Source: CAVWZH01 sp963765285 (GTDB lineage Bacteria > Acidobacteriota > Terriglobia > Terriglobales > Acidobacteriaceae). From it: 64,000 bases of DNA. Below the pieces are notes generated by a model. That model did not search any database. It was not told where the DNA came from and saw nothing but the letters and a program-made list of their open reading frames with translations. The number at the start of each line of letters is the position of its first letter. Position 1 is the first letter of the stretch. The stretch is from NCBI GenBank assembly GCA_963765285.1, contig CAVXVR010000003.1, forward strand, positions 682,001 to 746,000. The letters are read 5' to 3'. Position numbers and translations under genes: made by a program. Below, piece after piece: positions 34,736-42,643 of this stretch.

Positions 34736-35772
34736 GGTTTATGTGTTCGCCGGAATTCGAGCGCCCGCAGAAACTCCGCCGCTTGAGACTCCAAATGGGC
34801 CTCGTGCAAGTCAAGCAGACATTCCACCGGGTCTGCGCAGGGCAACCCTCCCCCGCTGGGTTCAAAGAACGAGTCCTTTCGCCGCACCACGTGAACGACT
34901 GTGTTGACCGGCTGGAGGGGGTCTTCGATTCTTCTCAGCGCCGGGTCAAGTCTCCCGACGAAACTGAGGTCCATATTCCCACCTGGACAATGCAAGCAAA
35001 GATCCAGCCGAGGCGTGCCGACGAGGTCGAGCTGCGGGTAATAATGCTTCGCTCCAATAACACCGCCAACTGCGAGATTCGGAATATTGAGTTTTTCGAG
35101 ACGGCGGAGATGGGATTCCGGTGAACGGGGCTGTCCTGAAAGATCTGCGAAACGAGTGGTCGAGCGAACCTCGCTTGAGACGGCTACCAGTCGCGCCCAT
35201 TCATCTTTGGGCAAGTATCGAAGTTCGACTCGCCTATCGGAGCTGCGCAGTAAGTAGTGGTGGAGTCGCCGGAGCGCTTCGCGAACCGTCGGGTAGCTTA
35301 ACCCAGCGGCTTCCTGCAACCATTCCGTCGTCACCGGACCCCGGCCTAGCAGCCACTGATGCACCAGAATTTGAAAAATCTCATAGAAGGAGGAGTCGCG
35401 GCGCTTTCCTTGGCGACGGCGCTCAAGCACGAACTGGTTGAGCCATGTGCGGAAATCCTCTCCAAAGACAGGAGGCAGCCCCACGTACTGATCACCTCTT
35501 ATGACCGCCAGGGTCAGTCGGTTCAGGATATCCGGCTGGAGCACTTGCTCCGCGAGCCGCCGCTCTTTCTGCAACCCCTCTTCGGTGATGCGCGAATCCA
35601 CCAGGAGCAACACTCCGCGGTAGCCTGGATTCATGCTGAGCCAGTAGGCCAGTCCGAGAAGGCTTGCTCGAAGGTTCCGAAAGCCGTGGGTCTGGAATTT
35701 CACCTCGATGCCTATGTCCTGCCAGGTGGCATCAGGCTCGTAGGCGATTTTCGTCCTCAAACGTCTAGACAT
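34732..35772 (-). CDS. Winged-helix regulator with nuclease-like N-terminus (AbiEi-like antitoxin candidate)
   Basis: The 346-residue protein has three regions. Residues about 12-110 resemble a PD-(D/E)xK nuclease fold, with WQDIGIEVKFQ (Asp19, Glu23, Lys25) followed by a hydrophobic helix (LRASLLGLAYWLSMNP) and strand GVLLLVDSR. Residues about 128-190 are a winged helix (TTEWLQEAAGLSYPTVREAL). The C-terminal region ends with ADPVECLLDLHEAHLESQAA, the type of ending seen in AbiEi-like type IV antitoxins. It is coupled to the nucleotidyltransferase downstream. A 51-base operator lies directly before its ATG (35772), so it probably represses itself. The nuclease-like part is not usual for AbiEi and needs a structural check. 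Confidence 0.7.
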   Translation of the reverse strand: MSRRLRTKIAYEPDATWQDIGIEVKFQTHGFRNLRASLLGLAYWLSMNPGYRGVLLLVDSRITEEGLQKERRLAEQVLQPDILNRLTLAVIRGDQYVGLPPVFGEDFRTWLNQFVLERRRQGKRRDSSFYEIFQILVHQWLLGRGPVTTEWLQEAAGLSYPTVREALRRLHHYLLRSSDRRVELRYLPKDEWARLVAVSSEVRSTTRFADLSGQPRSPESHLRRLEKLNIPNLAVGGVIGAKHYYPQLDLVGTPRLDLCLHCPGGNMDLSFVGRLDPALRRIEDPLQPVNTVVHVVRRKDSFFEPSGGGLPCADPVECLLDLHEAHLESQAAEFLRALEFRRTHKP

Positions 35773-35781
35773 CCCATAATT

Positions 35782-35832
35782 AAGTTGCCACTTTCAAGTT
35801 AAAGTTGCAACTACATACTAAAGTGGCAACTT
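35782..35832. promoter_or_regulatory. Triple operator / promoter of the AbiE-like pair
   Basis: AAGTTGCCACTTT (35782-35794) and AAAGTGGCAACTT (35820-35832) form a perfect 13-base inverted repeat. Midway between them is a second palindrome, AGTTGCAACT (35803-35812), sharing the GTTGC/GCAAC half site. It starts nine bases upstream of the winged-helix gene's ATG and is more AT-rich than its surroundings. AbiEi antitoxins autorepress through inverted repeats in this position. The gap 35833-35899 shows nothing else. Confidence 0.75.
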
Positions 35833-35899
35833 ACTAATGGATCCTACTGCTGTCTAAGGCATTTGTTTTCAATGCATTAATTTATGCTTCTCTTGCGTC

Positions 35900-36862
35900 C
35901 TAGCGGAACCACAACGACCACACCACGTCCACCGCAGTGTGAGTTATGGATGAAGCCAGTATCTGTCGCTTTGCCCGCCACGCCCGCCCATAAAAGACTC
36001 CCGCGATCGAGGCCAGCAATACGTACCGCCAATTGAAGGGCGCAGGCTTGTTGAAATGCGACAGCCCGAACAAAAGGGCCGTCACCACCAAAGCTCGGGT
36101 TCGCCCCAATCGAGTCTCCAACAGGTTCTGCAAGATTCCCCGAAAGAACATTTCCTCCGGAATCGCAATCAGCAGAAAGGTAATGAAAATCTCGGCTATC
36201 GCCTCAGCCGCCGAAGGCAACTGGCGATGAAAATGGATGAATTTCAGCGCGAAGCCGAGCCCCAGACCGAAGGGCGTGAAATAGGCCCACTCCCGCAGCC
36301 CAACCAGAAACGCAGACGGCTCCGGCGCAAACGAATAACCTATGCCCTCCTGCTTGCGCACTACGGCGTACAAATAGAGCGCCACATCCGCTGCGTAAAG
36401 CTTCGGCAAAGCTCCAAGGCCGTGAGGCCACGCGCCGTCGACGACGCGCAGAATGTAGATGGCCGCGATCACCGCGAGCGCAGCAACGTCCTGCCAGGCA
36501 AGTTTTCCGGGCGTCACTGAAGAGTCCAGCAACGCCGCCAGCAGCACCGGCACCGCCAGCATCGGAATCGCGAACCGCGCTTCGAGCGCTCCCGCAGGAA
36601 TTGCGAAGACCAGATACGGGACGCCCAGCGCCGCTGCGCCCAGAATTCGCGCGGCGCGCCAGCGCAAAGCATCATGCAGCCATCCACCCGCTCCGAATCC
36701 GAAAAACCACAGCGGCGCCAGTAACAGCGCAAAGCTGGCGAACGCAAAAGGCAGGTTGTGCCCCAGATTCACCGCGATCATCGAGCGGGAAACGCCAATG
36801 CGAAATCCCGTCATGATGAGGGCGAATCCTGCCAGCGCCCAGGTTGTGCGGCTGATCTTCAA
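35900..36862 (-). CDS. CPBP-family intramembrane protease
   Basis: The 320-residue, eight- or nine-helix protein ends in a CPBP (CAAX protease/bacteriocin-processing, Abi) domain: motif 1 IPEEMFFRGILQNL (EExxxR), motif 2 LFGLSHFNKP, and motif 3 SSITHTAVDVVW. These residues form the active site of membrane glutamate proteases related to Rce1. Roles range from peptide maturation to immunity; nothing here fixes the substrate. It is adjacent to the AbiE-like pair on the same strand but has its own upstream neighbour, a cytochrome c gene 22 bases away. Confidence 0.9.
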   Translation of the reverse strand: MKISRTTWALAGFALIMTGFRIGVSRSMIAVNLGHNLPFAFASFALLLAPLWFFGFGAGGWLHDALRWRAARILGAAALGVPYLVFAIPAGALEARFAIPMLAVPVLLAALLDSSVTPGKLAWQDVAALAVIAAIYILRVVDGAWPHGLGALPKLYAADVALYLYAVVRKQEGIGYSFAPEPSAFLVGLREWAYFTPFGLGLGFALKFIHFHRQLPSAAEAIAEIFITFLLIAIPEEMFFRGILQNLLETRLGRTRALVVTALLFGLSHFNKPAPFNWRYVLLASIAGVFYGRAWRAKRQILASSITHTAVDVVWSLWFR

Positions 36863-36884
36863 TCCTCAATGCTCGCGTTCTTGC

Positions 36885-37313
36885 CTATTTGTCCGCCGGC
36901 GCAAGTGACTTCAAGTAGGCCACTACCGCCTCGGCATCTTCCTTATTCAAGCGGTAAGGCGGCATGGGCGGGCGCGCCGGCAGATCGTTGTAGGCAATGC
37001 CGGTCATAAGAAATTTCACCGCCGCCTCATCGGTCCATCCCGGCAGGCCGGCAATATTCGGCGCTTTGTCGGCCCACACCGGCATGGGAATCGTCGGCTT
37101 GAAGACCAGCGTTGCGCCCTTAAACTCTTTTCCGGGTATGGGCTCTCCTTTTTCATCGTGAGGACTGTGGCAGTCCCCGCACCTGCTCACGCCCTCCACC
37201 AGGTATTTCCCGCGCGCGATTTTGGCCGGCTGCGGCGTTGCCGCTGACGAAGCCAGCACTATTCCAAGTGTCCCAAGCGCGACCGACACCATGCCCCAAC
37301 CTGCTAATTTCAT
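36885..37313 (-). CDS. Exported c-type cytochrome
   Basis: The 142-residue product has a signal peptide (MKLAGWGMVSVALGTLGIVLA) and one haem c site, CGDCH, near residue 46, with a distal Met in the PPMPPYRLNKEDAEAVVAYL region typical of class I cytochromes. It probably shuttles electrons in the periplasm. It is 22 bases upstream of the CPBP protease gene on the same strand and divergent from the phosphatase gene. Confidence 0.92.
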   Translation of the reverse strand: MKLAGWGMVSVALGTLGIVLASSAATPQPAKIARGKYLVEGVSRCGDCHSPHDEKGEPIPGKEFKGATLVFKPTIPMPVWADKAPNIAGLPGWTDEAAVKFLMTGIAYNDLPARPPMPPYRLNKEDAEAVVAYLKSLAPADK

Positions 37314-37467
37314 TCCCGCTCCTCCTTGTTTCGACGCTCACGCAACCGGGAAAGATAACATGGAGCAAGCCGCCAGCGCGGCCCGGAAATCGGCAAACCG
37401 TTCCCGTAGGCACCTTGATAATTTCCCAGCTGTCATCCAAGCCGCAGTGGCGGTAAACTACCTGCCC

Positions 37468-39153
37468 ATGCGACTTCCCCTGCGCTCTCTTGCTCTCGCC
37501 CTGCTGGTGTGTCTCTGCTTCAGGAGTTGGGCCCGGGCCTCAGCCTACAACGGGCACCCCAAGCTCGTTGTCGTCATTGTGATTGACCAGTTTCGTGGCG
37601 ACTATCTCGAGCGTTACCGCGATCAGTTCGGTGAAGGGGGATTCCGGCTGCTGCTCGACCACGGCGCGAACTTTACCGACTGCAACTACAACTACGCCAA
37701 CACGCGGACCGCTCCCGGGCACGCGACTCTGTTTACCGGTGCGTACTCCAACCGCCACGGCATTCTGGCCAACGAATGGTGGGACCCGCAAAAGAAGCGC
37801 ATGGTCACGTCGGTGGAAGACGAAGACACCAAGATTCTCGGCGTCACTACGAATTCCCCCGGCTCTTCGCCGCGCAATCTCCTCGCCGGAACACTGGGTG
37901 ACGAACTCAAACTGGCCACTCAGGGTAAAGCCCGCGTATTTGGCATCGCGCTGAAAGACCGGGCGGCAGTTCTCCCGGCGGGTTTCGCGGGAGACGGAGC
38001 CTACTGGATCGACCAAAAATCCGGCCTGTGGATCACTTCCACCTACTACCGTAGCGATCTCCCCAAATGGGTACAGGCCTTCAACGCCGGTAAGCGGGCA
38101 GAGAAATACTTAAATCTCGAGTGGAAGGACAGCGATGGCCGCGTTTTGCGGAACACGAAACCCCTTGAAGGAAAAGACCCGATTTTCTACGAACTGGTTG
38201 GCACAACTCCGTTCGCCAACGACTACGAATTTGACTTCGCGCGCGAGCTGGTCACGAACGAGCGCATGGGCAATGGCCCGGCCACTGATCTGCTTGTGAT
38301 CAGCCTCTCGGCCAACGACATTCTTGGGCACCGAGTGGGGCCGGATTCGCCGGAAATGCGGGCCATGGCGCTGAGCACCGACCGCCAGCTGGCTGGGTTT
38401 TTCGATTTTCTGGGCCACGAAGTCGGCCTGGCCAATATCTGGATTGCGCTTTCTGCCGATCATGGCATTGCGCCTTTGGTCAGCACGGCGACGGCCTTGC
38501 GCATCCCCGCCGCCAGTTTTCCGGCAGAAAAACTACGCGCACAGGTCAACCAGTTGCTGTCTGCCAAGCTGCCGCACGCGGCCGAATATGTAAGAGCGAT
38601 TGACTACCCGGATGCATGGCTCAATGAAGAGGCTTTCGCGTCGATCAAGCTGAAAGAAGAAGACGCTGAACGCGCCGTTGGCGAGGCGATGAAACAGGCT
38701 GGCCTGCGCGGGTATTTCACTCGCTCGCAACTGAGGGAGGGCGAAGTCCCAAACACCGAAACCGGAGCACAATATCTGCACAGCTATTCGCCGCTGGGCG
38801 GATGGTATGTCATGGGAATTCCGGCGCCATACTCACTAGGAGTTACCAGCGGCACCGATCATGCCACGCCTTATATCTACGACACGCACGTTCCTCTCGT
38901 GCTTTATGGCCTCCCGTTCCAGCCGGGAACGTACCGCACGCACGCCGAGCCGGTGGATCTGGCGGTGACACTGGCTTCCCTGCTCGGTATCAATGCTCCG
39001 AGTCAAGCCATGGGCCGCGTACTGATCGAGGCCCTGGTTTCTCCTCGTCGCGCAGAGATGATGTTGCGCCCGCCCGGCATCAAGTCTCCTCAACCCGGGA
39101 AGCTGAAAGAGGACATCAAACCAGTCGCGATGGTTCTAGGGAGCGCTCGATGA
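37468..39153 (+). CDS. PafA-like alkaline phosphatase (phosphomonoesterase/diesterase)
   Basis: The ATG at 37468 opens a signal peptide (RLPLRSLALALLVCLCFRSW), though the frame is open from 37222. The 561-residue protein has the alkaline-phosphatase superfamily metal sites: VIVIDQFRGDYLERY, the nucleophile Thr81 in TRTAPGHATLFTG, SANDILGHRVGPDS, SADHGI and TDHATPYIYDTHVP. Thr as nucleophile and the TxPGH motif mark the calcium-activated PafA class. It is probably periplasmic and scavenges phosphate. Its last bases overlap the start of pyrD (39150-39153). Confidence 0.9.
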   Translation: MRLPLRSLALALLVCLCFRSWARASAYNGHPKLVVVIVIDQFRGDYLERYRDQFGEGGFRLLLDHGANFTDCNYNYANTRTAPGHATLFTGAYSNRHGILANEWWDPQKKRMVTSVEDEDTKILGVTTNSPGSSPRNLLAGTLGDELKLATQGKARVFGIALKDRAAVLPAGFAGDGAYWIDQKSGLWITSTYYRSDLPKWVQAFNAGKRAEKYLNLEWKDSDGRVLRNTKPLEGKDPIFYELVGTTPFANDYEFDFARELVTNERMGNGPATDLLVISLSANDILGHRVGPDSPEMRAMALSTDRQLAGFFDFLGHEVGLANIWIALSADHGIAPLVSTATALRIPAASFPAEKLRAQVNQLLSAKLPHAAEYVRAIDYPDAWLNEEAFASIKLKEEDAERAVGEAMKQAGLRGYFTRSQLREGEVPNTETGAQYLHSYSPLGGWYVMGIPAPYSLGVTSGTDHATPYIYDTHVPLVLYGLPFQPGTYRTHAEPVDLAVTLASLLGINAPSQAMGRVLIEALVSPRRAEMMLRPPGIKSPQPGKLKEDIKPVAMVLGSAR

Positions 39154-40095
39154 GCCCCGCTCCCCAAGCCGGAAGAGTCCCCGACCTGACTGTCCGCGTC
39201 GCTGGAATTCAACTCAAGAACCCGATCATCGCGGCTTCGGGAACTTTCGGATACGGAATTGAATTTGAAGATGTTGTCCACTTGAATCGCCTGGGCGGAT
39301 TTGTGGTGAAAGGCTTGTCCAAAGAGCCGATGGCAGGTAATCCGCCGCCGCGCTTGTTTGAAACATCCGCGGGCATGCTCAATGCCATCGGCCTGCAGAA
39401 CATCGGCGCTCGCGCCTTTGTCGATGAAAAATTGCCCAAGCTGCGCCAGATGAAAGACATAGTTGTCTTCGCCAACGTGTTCGGCTATACCCGCGATGAC
39501 TATGAAACTACGCTTCGGATTCTGAACGAAGGCGAAGGCATCGCGGCGTACGAACTGAACGTTTCGTGTCCCAATACTTCGAGCGGCGGGATTCATTTCG
39601 GTAGTGATCCACGGCTGCTGGATGAGGTAGTGAACAAGGCCCGTCATGCCTCGTCGCGGCCGTTGATTGTGAAACTTTCGCCCAACGTGACCAGCATCGC
39701 ACAAATGGCACGGGTGGCGGAGGAAGCCGGGGCCGACGCCATTTCGCTGGTCAATACGTTTTCTAGCCATGTCGATCGACGCGGAAACTCGTAAGCCGCG
39801 CATCGCCAATGTCACAGCCGGACTGTCTGGCCCGGCCATCAAGCCGATTGCTCTCCGCATGGTGTATGACGCCTCGAAGAGCGTGAAGATTCCCGTCATC
39901 GGAATGGGAGGGATCTCCACGGCCGCGGATGTGGTCGAGTTCATGCTCGCAGGTGCGAGCGCGGTTGAAGTCGGCACTGCCAGCTACTGGGACCCGGTGG
40001 CCACGGAGAAAATCGCCGGAGAGCTGGGGGTCTGGTGTGCCGACCACAATGTGGAACGCGTGGCCGATCTGACGGGTGGGTTGGTTATGGAGTAG
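39150..40095 (+). CDS. pyrD: Dihydroorotate dehydrogenase (class 1B), frameshifted
   Basis: This is the FMN enzyme that oxidises dihydroorotate in pyrimidine synthesis. It begins MSPAPQAGRVPDLTVRVAGI (ATG 39150, overlapping the previous stop) and shows NPIIAASGTFGYG, the ELNVSCPNTSSGG active-site loop and IVKLSPNV. At 39759-39762 the frame breaks: it ends in SSHVDRRGNS, while another frame continues SIDAETRKPRIANVTAGLSG and then GMGGISTAADVVEFMLAGA. Deleting one T from the TTTT run restores VNTFLAMSIDAETRKP. The gene is therefore either inactive or misread. Pyrimidine synthesis is essential unless salvaged, which favours an assembly error. Confidence 0.93.
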
Positions 40096-40164
40096 CCGAA
40101 GCCTACGGTCCAAATACCCTTTGAATTGTCATTGCGAGCGGCTTCAGCCGCGAGGAATCTGCTG

Positions 40165-40593
40165 TCACCACGGCCAAACCGCGAGAATCGCCCCCATCAC
40201 AACATAACAAACCAACTGGTATCCAGTATTAATCGCATAAAGCTTGAACGGTTGTTTGGCAAAGAGAGCTCCGGTCAACTGCACGGTGGTCACGAATCCC
40301 AGCCAGACGGCGAAGCCGATCTTCATTCCATAGAGCGCGGAATTCACGGTCGCGATTTCGATGATCTTCGCCAGCACAAAAGCCGAGACCAGACTGGCCA
40401 CAAACGAAATCGCATAACTCTGGCCCGCGCCCTTGCGCATCTCTTCGAGCCTGCTCTTGTCTTCGGGATCGTAGCCCATCAGAACCATCCACGGCTTCGC
40501 GAACAGCAGCGGTGAGTACCACAGGAAACCCACAACCATGGTAGCGATTGCCGCCACCAGCACGGGCAACAGATGCACACCCATCAGGTACAT
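40165..40593 (-). CDS. DUF1761-like membrane protein
   Basis: A 142-residue protein with four transmembrane helices and the sequence style of DUF1761 (VGFLWYSPLLFAKPWMVLMG, then GFAVWLGFVTTVQLTGALFA). Its function is unknown. The start is ATG 40593; ATG 40581 is an alternative. It stands alone between pyrD and a beta-propeller gene. Confidence 0.82.
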   Translation of the reverse strand: MYLMGVHLLPVLVAAIATMVVGFLWYSPLLFAKPWMVLMGYDPEDKSRLEEMRKGAGQSYAISFVASLVSAFVLAKIIEIATVNSALYGMKIGFAVWLGFVTTVQLTGALFAKQPFKLYAINTGYQLVCYVVMGAILAVWPW

Positions 40594-40682
40594 GGCTTAG
40601 CCTCCGGCTGCAAGGTAAAGGCGGCAATTCTATGCGCGAAAGCGGTTCGGTAGAAAAGAAAATGGAAGGTATTCGTCCCGGT

Positions 40683-41978
40683 TTATCGTCCGTTGCTATA
40701 CCAGATGGAGCCGGGAGACTCGTAGTTGAGGCCCTCGCCCCACACCGCGTGCGTCTGGCCGAGATTGTCGATCGCCAGTCCGAAGTAGTCGCCAAAGGGA
40801 AAGTGGAAGCCTTCGCGCTCCACGTAGTTGTAGCCGCGCACGTAGCTTGAAAGTCTGGCTTCTGCCGACCAGGTGGCGCCGCCGTTGGTCGAACTGCGGG
40901 AATAGGTATTCCACACAGCCTGATTGCGTGCGTCCATCCAGGCGATGCGCACATCGCCCGCTTCCCCCGCCGTAATCGCGGGGAAAGCGTGTTCTACCCC
41001 GGTTGCTCCCGAGGAAACGTCCTGCTTGGCTGACCAGGTCACACCGCTGGTGGTGGAAGAAGCGAAATAAATTCGCTCCGCGCCTTGCGGTTCAGTGCCG
41101 GCGTTCCACAGCGCATATAAAGTTCCCGCGGCATCCGAGGTCATGGTGATTTGCGCGCCCAGGTAGGCCCAGCCACACTTTTCCGCTGCGCAGTTGGGTG
41201 GTGGCGCGGAAACATCGAGCAGAGTGTTGTTCCAGGTCTTCGCTCTGTCCGCGGACTTGGCCACATACAAGACCACCGGGCCGTTTGCACCGCTGCGCAG
41301 ATATCCCGCCCAGGCAAAGTAAACATTGCCGTTGGGATCGACGGCGCCACCGCCGGCCAGTGACGAACCTAGCCGGGGATTCGGGTTCACGGTCGACGCA
41401 GCGAAAGTCAGGCCGCCATCGTGCGACGCCGCCACACCTAGCTCGCGGGATTGCCCGTATCCCACGTAGATGTCCCGCCCGCGAATGGCCAGCACCGGCC
41501 GGTCCACCTCGCCATGGTTGCGGACAGCAATCTCCACCGTCCAGCTTTCTCCGAAGTCAACCGACTTGGCGAGCGCGATATCGCTCTTGTCATTTTCCAG
41601 CCAGGACGCATAGACCGTCTCGCGGTCGGCAGGATCGATCACGATCTGCGCGTCGAACTGCGCTGTGCGCGGGGCGGCGATGGGCCGCGGAGGCTTCCAC
41701 GAGATGCCATTGTCGCTACTCACCTGCAAAACCATGCTGGGTGCCGGGCAGGCCGCGCAACCGGGCACAGTAACGTATTGCGGATAGAGCACGTAGACGT
41801 GGCCGTAGCCATCGGAGGCGATCGCGGGCTCCCACTGATCCCCCAGGGTGAAACCCATGCGCCGTTGGGCAGTGAATCCCGCGCCCAGCGCGACATTCAG
41901 CGGAGCCAGCAGAAACACACACACCAGTAGCCATGCGAACGGGCGTATGCCGCGGGAGCGAACCTGGCCGGAATCCAC
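40683..41978 (-). CDS. Exported sialidase-like (BNR-repeat) beta-propeller protein
   Basis: After a signal peptide (IRPFAWLLVCVFLLAPLNVA) the 431-residue protein shows several BNR/Asp-box repeats of the SxDxGxxW type: SSDNGISW, SVDFGESW, SHDGGLTF, SADRAKTW, STTSGVTW and SSTNGGATW. This is the six-bladed sialidase fold. The catalytic Arg triad and Tyr/Glu cannot be assigned by eye, so enzymatic activity is uncertain; many such exported proteins only bind glycans or proteins. Confidence 0.8.
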   Translation of the reverse strand: MDSGQVRSRGIRPFAWLLVCVFLLAPLNVALGAGFTAQRRMGFTLGDQWEPAIASDGYGHVYVLYPQYVTVPGCAACPAPSMVLQVSSDNGISWKPPRPIAAPRTAQFDAQIVIDPADRETVYASWLENDKSDIALAKSVDFGESWTVEIAVRNHGEVDRPVLAIRGRDIYVGYGQSRELGVAASHDGGLTFAASTVNPNPRLGSSLAGGGAVDPNGNVYFAWAGYLRSGANGPVVLYVAKSADRAKTWNNTLLDVSAPPPNCAAEKCGWAYLGAQITMTSDAAGTLYALWNAGTEPQGAERIYFASSTTSGVTWSAKQDVSSGATGVEHAFPAITAGEAGDVRIAWMDARNQAVWNTYSRSSTNGGATWSAEARLSSYVRGYNYVEREGFHFPFGDYFGLAIDNLGQTHAVWGEGLNYESPGSIWYSNGR

Positions 41979-42065
41979 AGAACCTCGGGGGGAGGAAGCA
42001 GTTAGAGCTTGCCAGAACTCTACTGCGCGCGAGGCTCCTCGTCAATCGGAACTCCGTGCTACTTT

Positions 42066-42095
42066 TTGACCTTTTTTTCATCTAATCGATAGACT
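42066..42095 (+). promoter_or_regulatory. Weak sigma-70-like promoter before msrA
   Basis: TTGACC at 42066-42071 and TAGACT at 42090-42095 are 18 bases apart, followed by an AAAGGAGA ribosome binding site before the msrA ATG. The -10 match is only four of six. Confidence 0.35.
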
Positions 42096-42132
42096 TACAA
42101 AGATAATCAGGGAGCTGAAAAGGAGAATTCAG

Positions 42133-42609
42133 ATGGCGAAAGCCACATTTGCGGCCGGCTGCTTTTGGGGAGTCGAGGCGACGTTCCGCCAGTTGCCGGG
42201 CGTCATTTCCACTCGTGTAGGCTACATTGGCGGGAAGACCGAGAATCCGACTTACAAAGACGTCTGCACTGACACCACTGGCCACGCCGAGGCCGTCGAA
42301 GTGGAATACGATCCTGCGAAGCTTTCTTACGACAAGCTGCTGGACGTGTTCTGGGAGAACCACGACCCCACGCAGCTGAACCGCCAGGGCCCGGACTGGG
42401 GCAAGCAATACCGTTCGGCGATTTTCTTCCACTCACCGGAGCAGGAAAAAGAAGCCAAAGCTTCAAAAGAGAAACTGGAGAAATCGCACCGCTTCTCGAA
42501 GCCGATCGTCACTCAGATCGTCCCGGCCGTGACGTTCTACGAAGCCGAGGATTATCACCAGCAGTATCTGGAGAAAAAGGGGCTGGCGAGCTGCCATATC
42601 CGGAGCTAA
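42133..42609 (+). CDS. msrA: Peptide-methionine (S)-S-oxide reductase
   Basis: MsrA reduces the S-epimer of methionine sulfoxide in proteins. The catalytic motif GCFWG is at residues 9-13 (Cys10), followed by VEATFRQLPGVISTRVGYIG and the TGHAEAVEVEYDP signature. Length (158) is normal for a single-domain, probably cytoplasmic enzyme. The start ATG 42133 has a good ribosome binding site, AAAGGAGA, six bases upstream. It is a single gene. Confidence 0.97.
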   Translation: MAKATFAAGCFWGVEATFRQLPGVISTRVGYIGGKTENPTYKDVCTDTTGHAEAVEVEYDPAKLSYDKLLDVFWENHDPTQLNRQGPDWGKQYRSAIFFHSPEQEKEAKASKEKLEKSHRFSKPIVTQIVPAVTFYEAEDYHQQYLEKKGLASCHIRS

Positions 42610-42643
42610 GAACGGCCGGGTCGCGAGGCGGCTTCCGCAGCTA

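Noticed and set aside
37222..37467. Longer start of the PafA-like gene
   Set aside because: The extra 82 codons lie over the divergent cytochrome gene's start and promoter; a clean signal peptide starts at 37468.
39759..39762. Programmed ribosomal frameshift in pyrD
   Set aside because: There is no slippery heptamer with a stimulatory hairpin, and PyrD is not known to need one; a homopolymer error or mutation is simpler.
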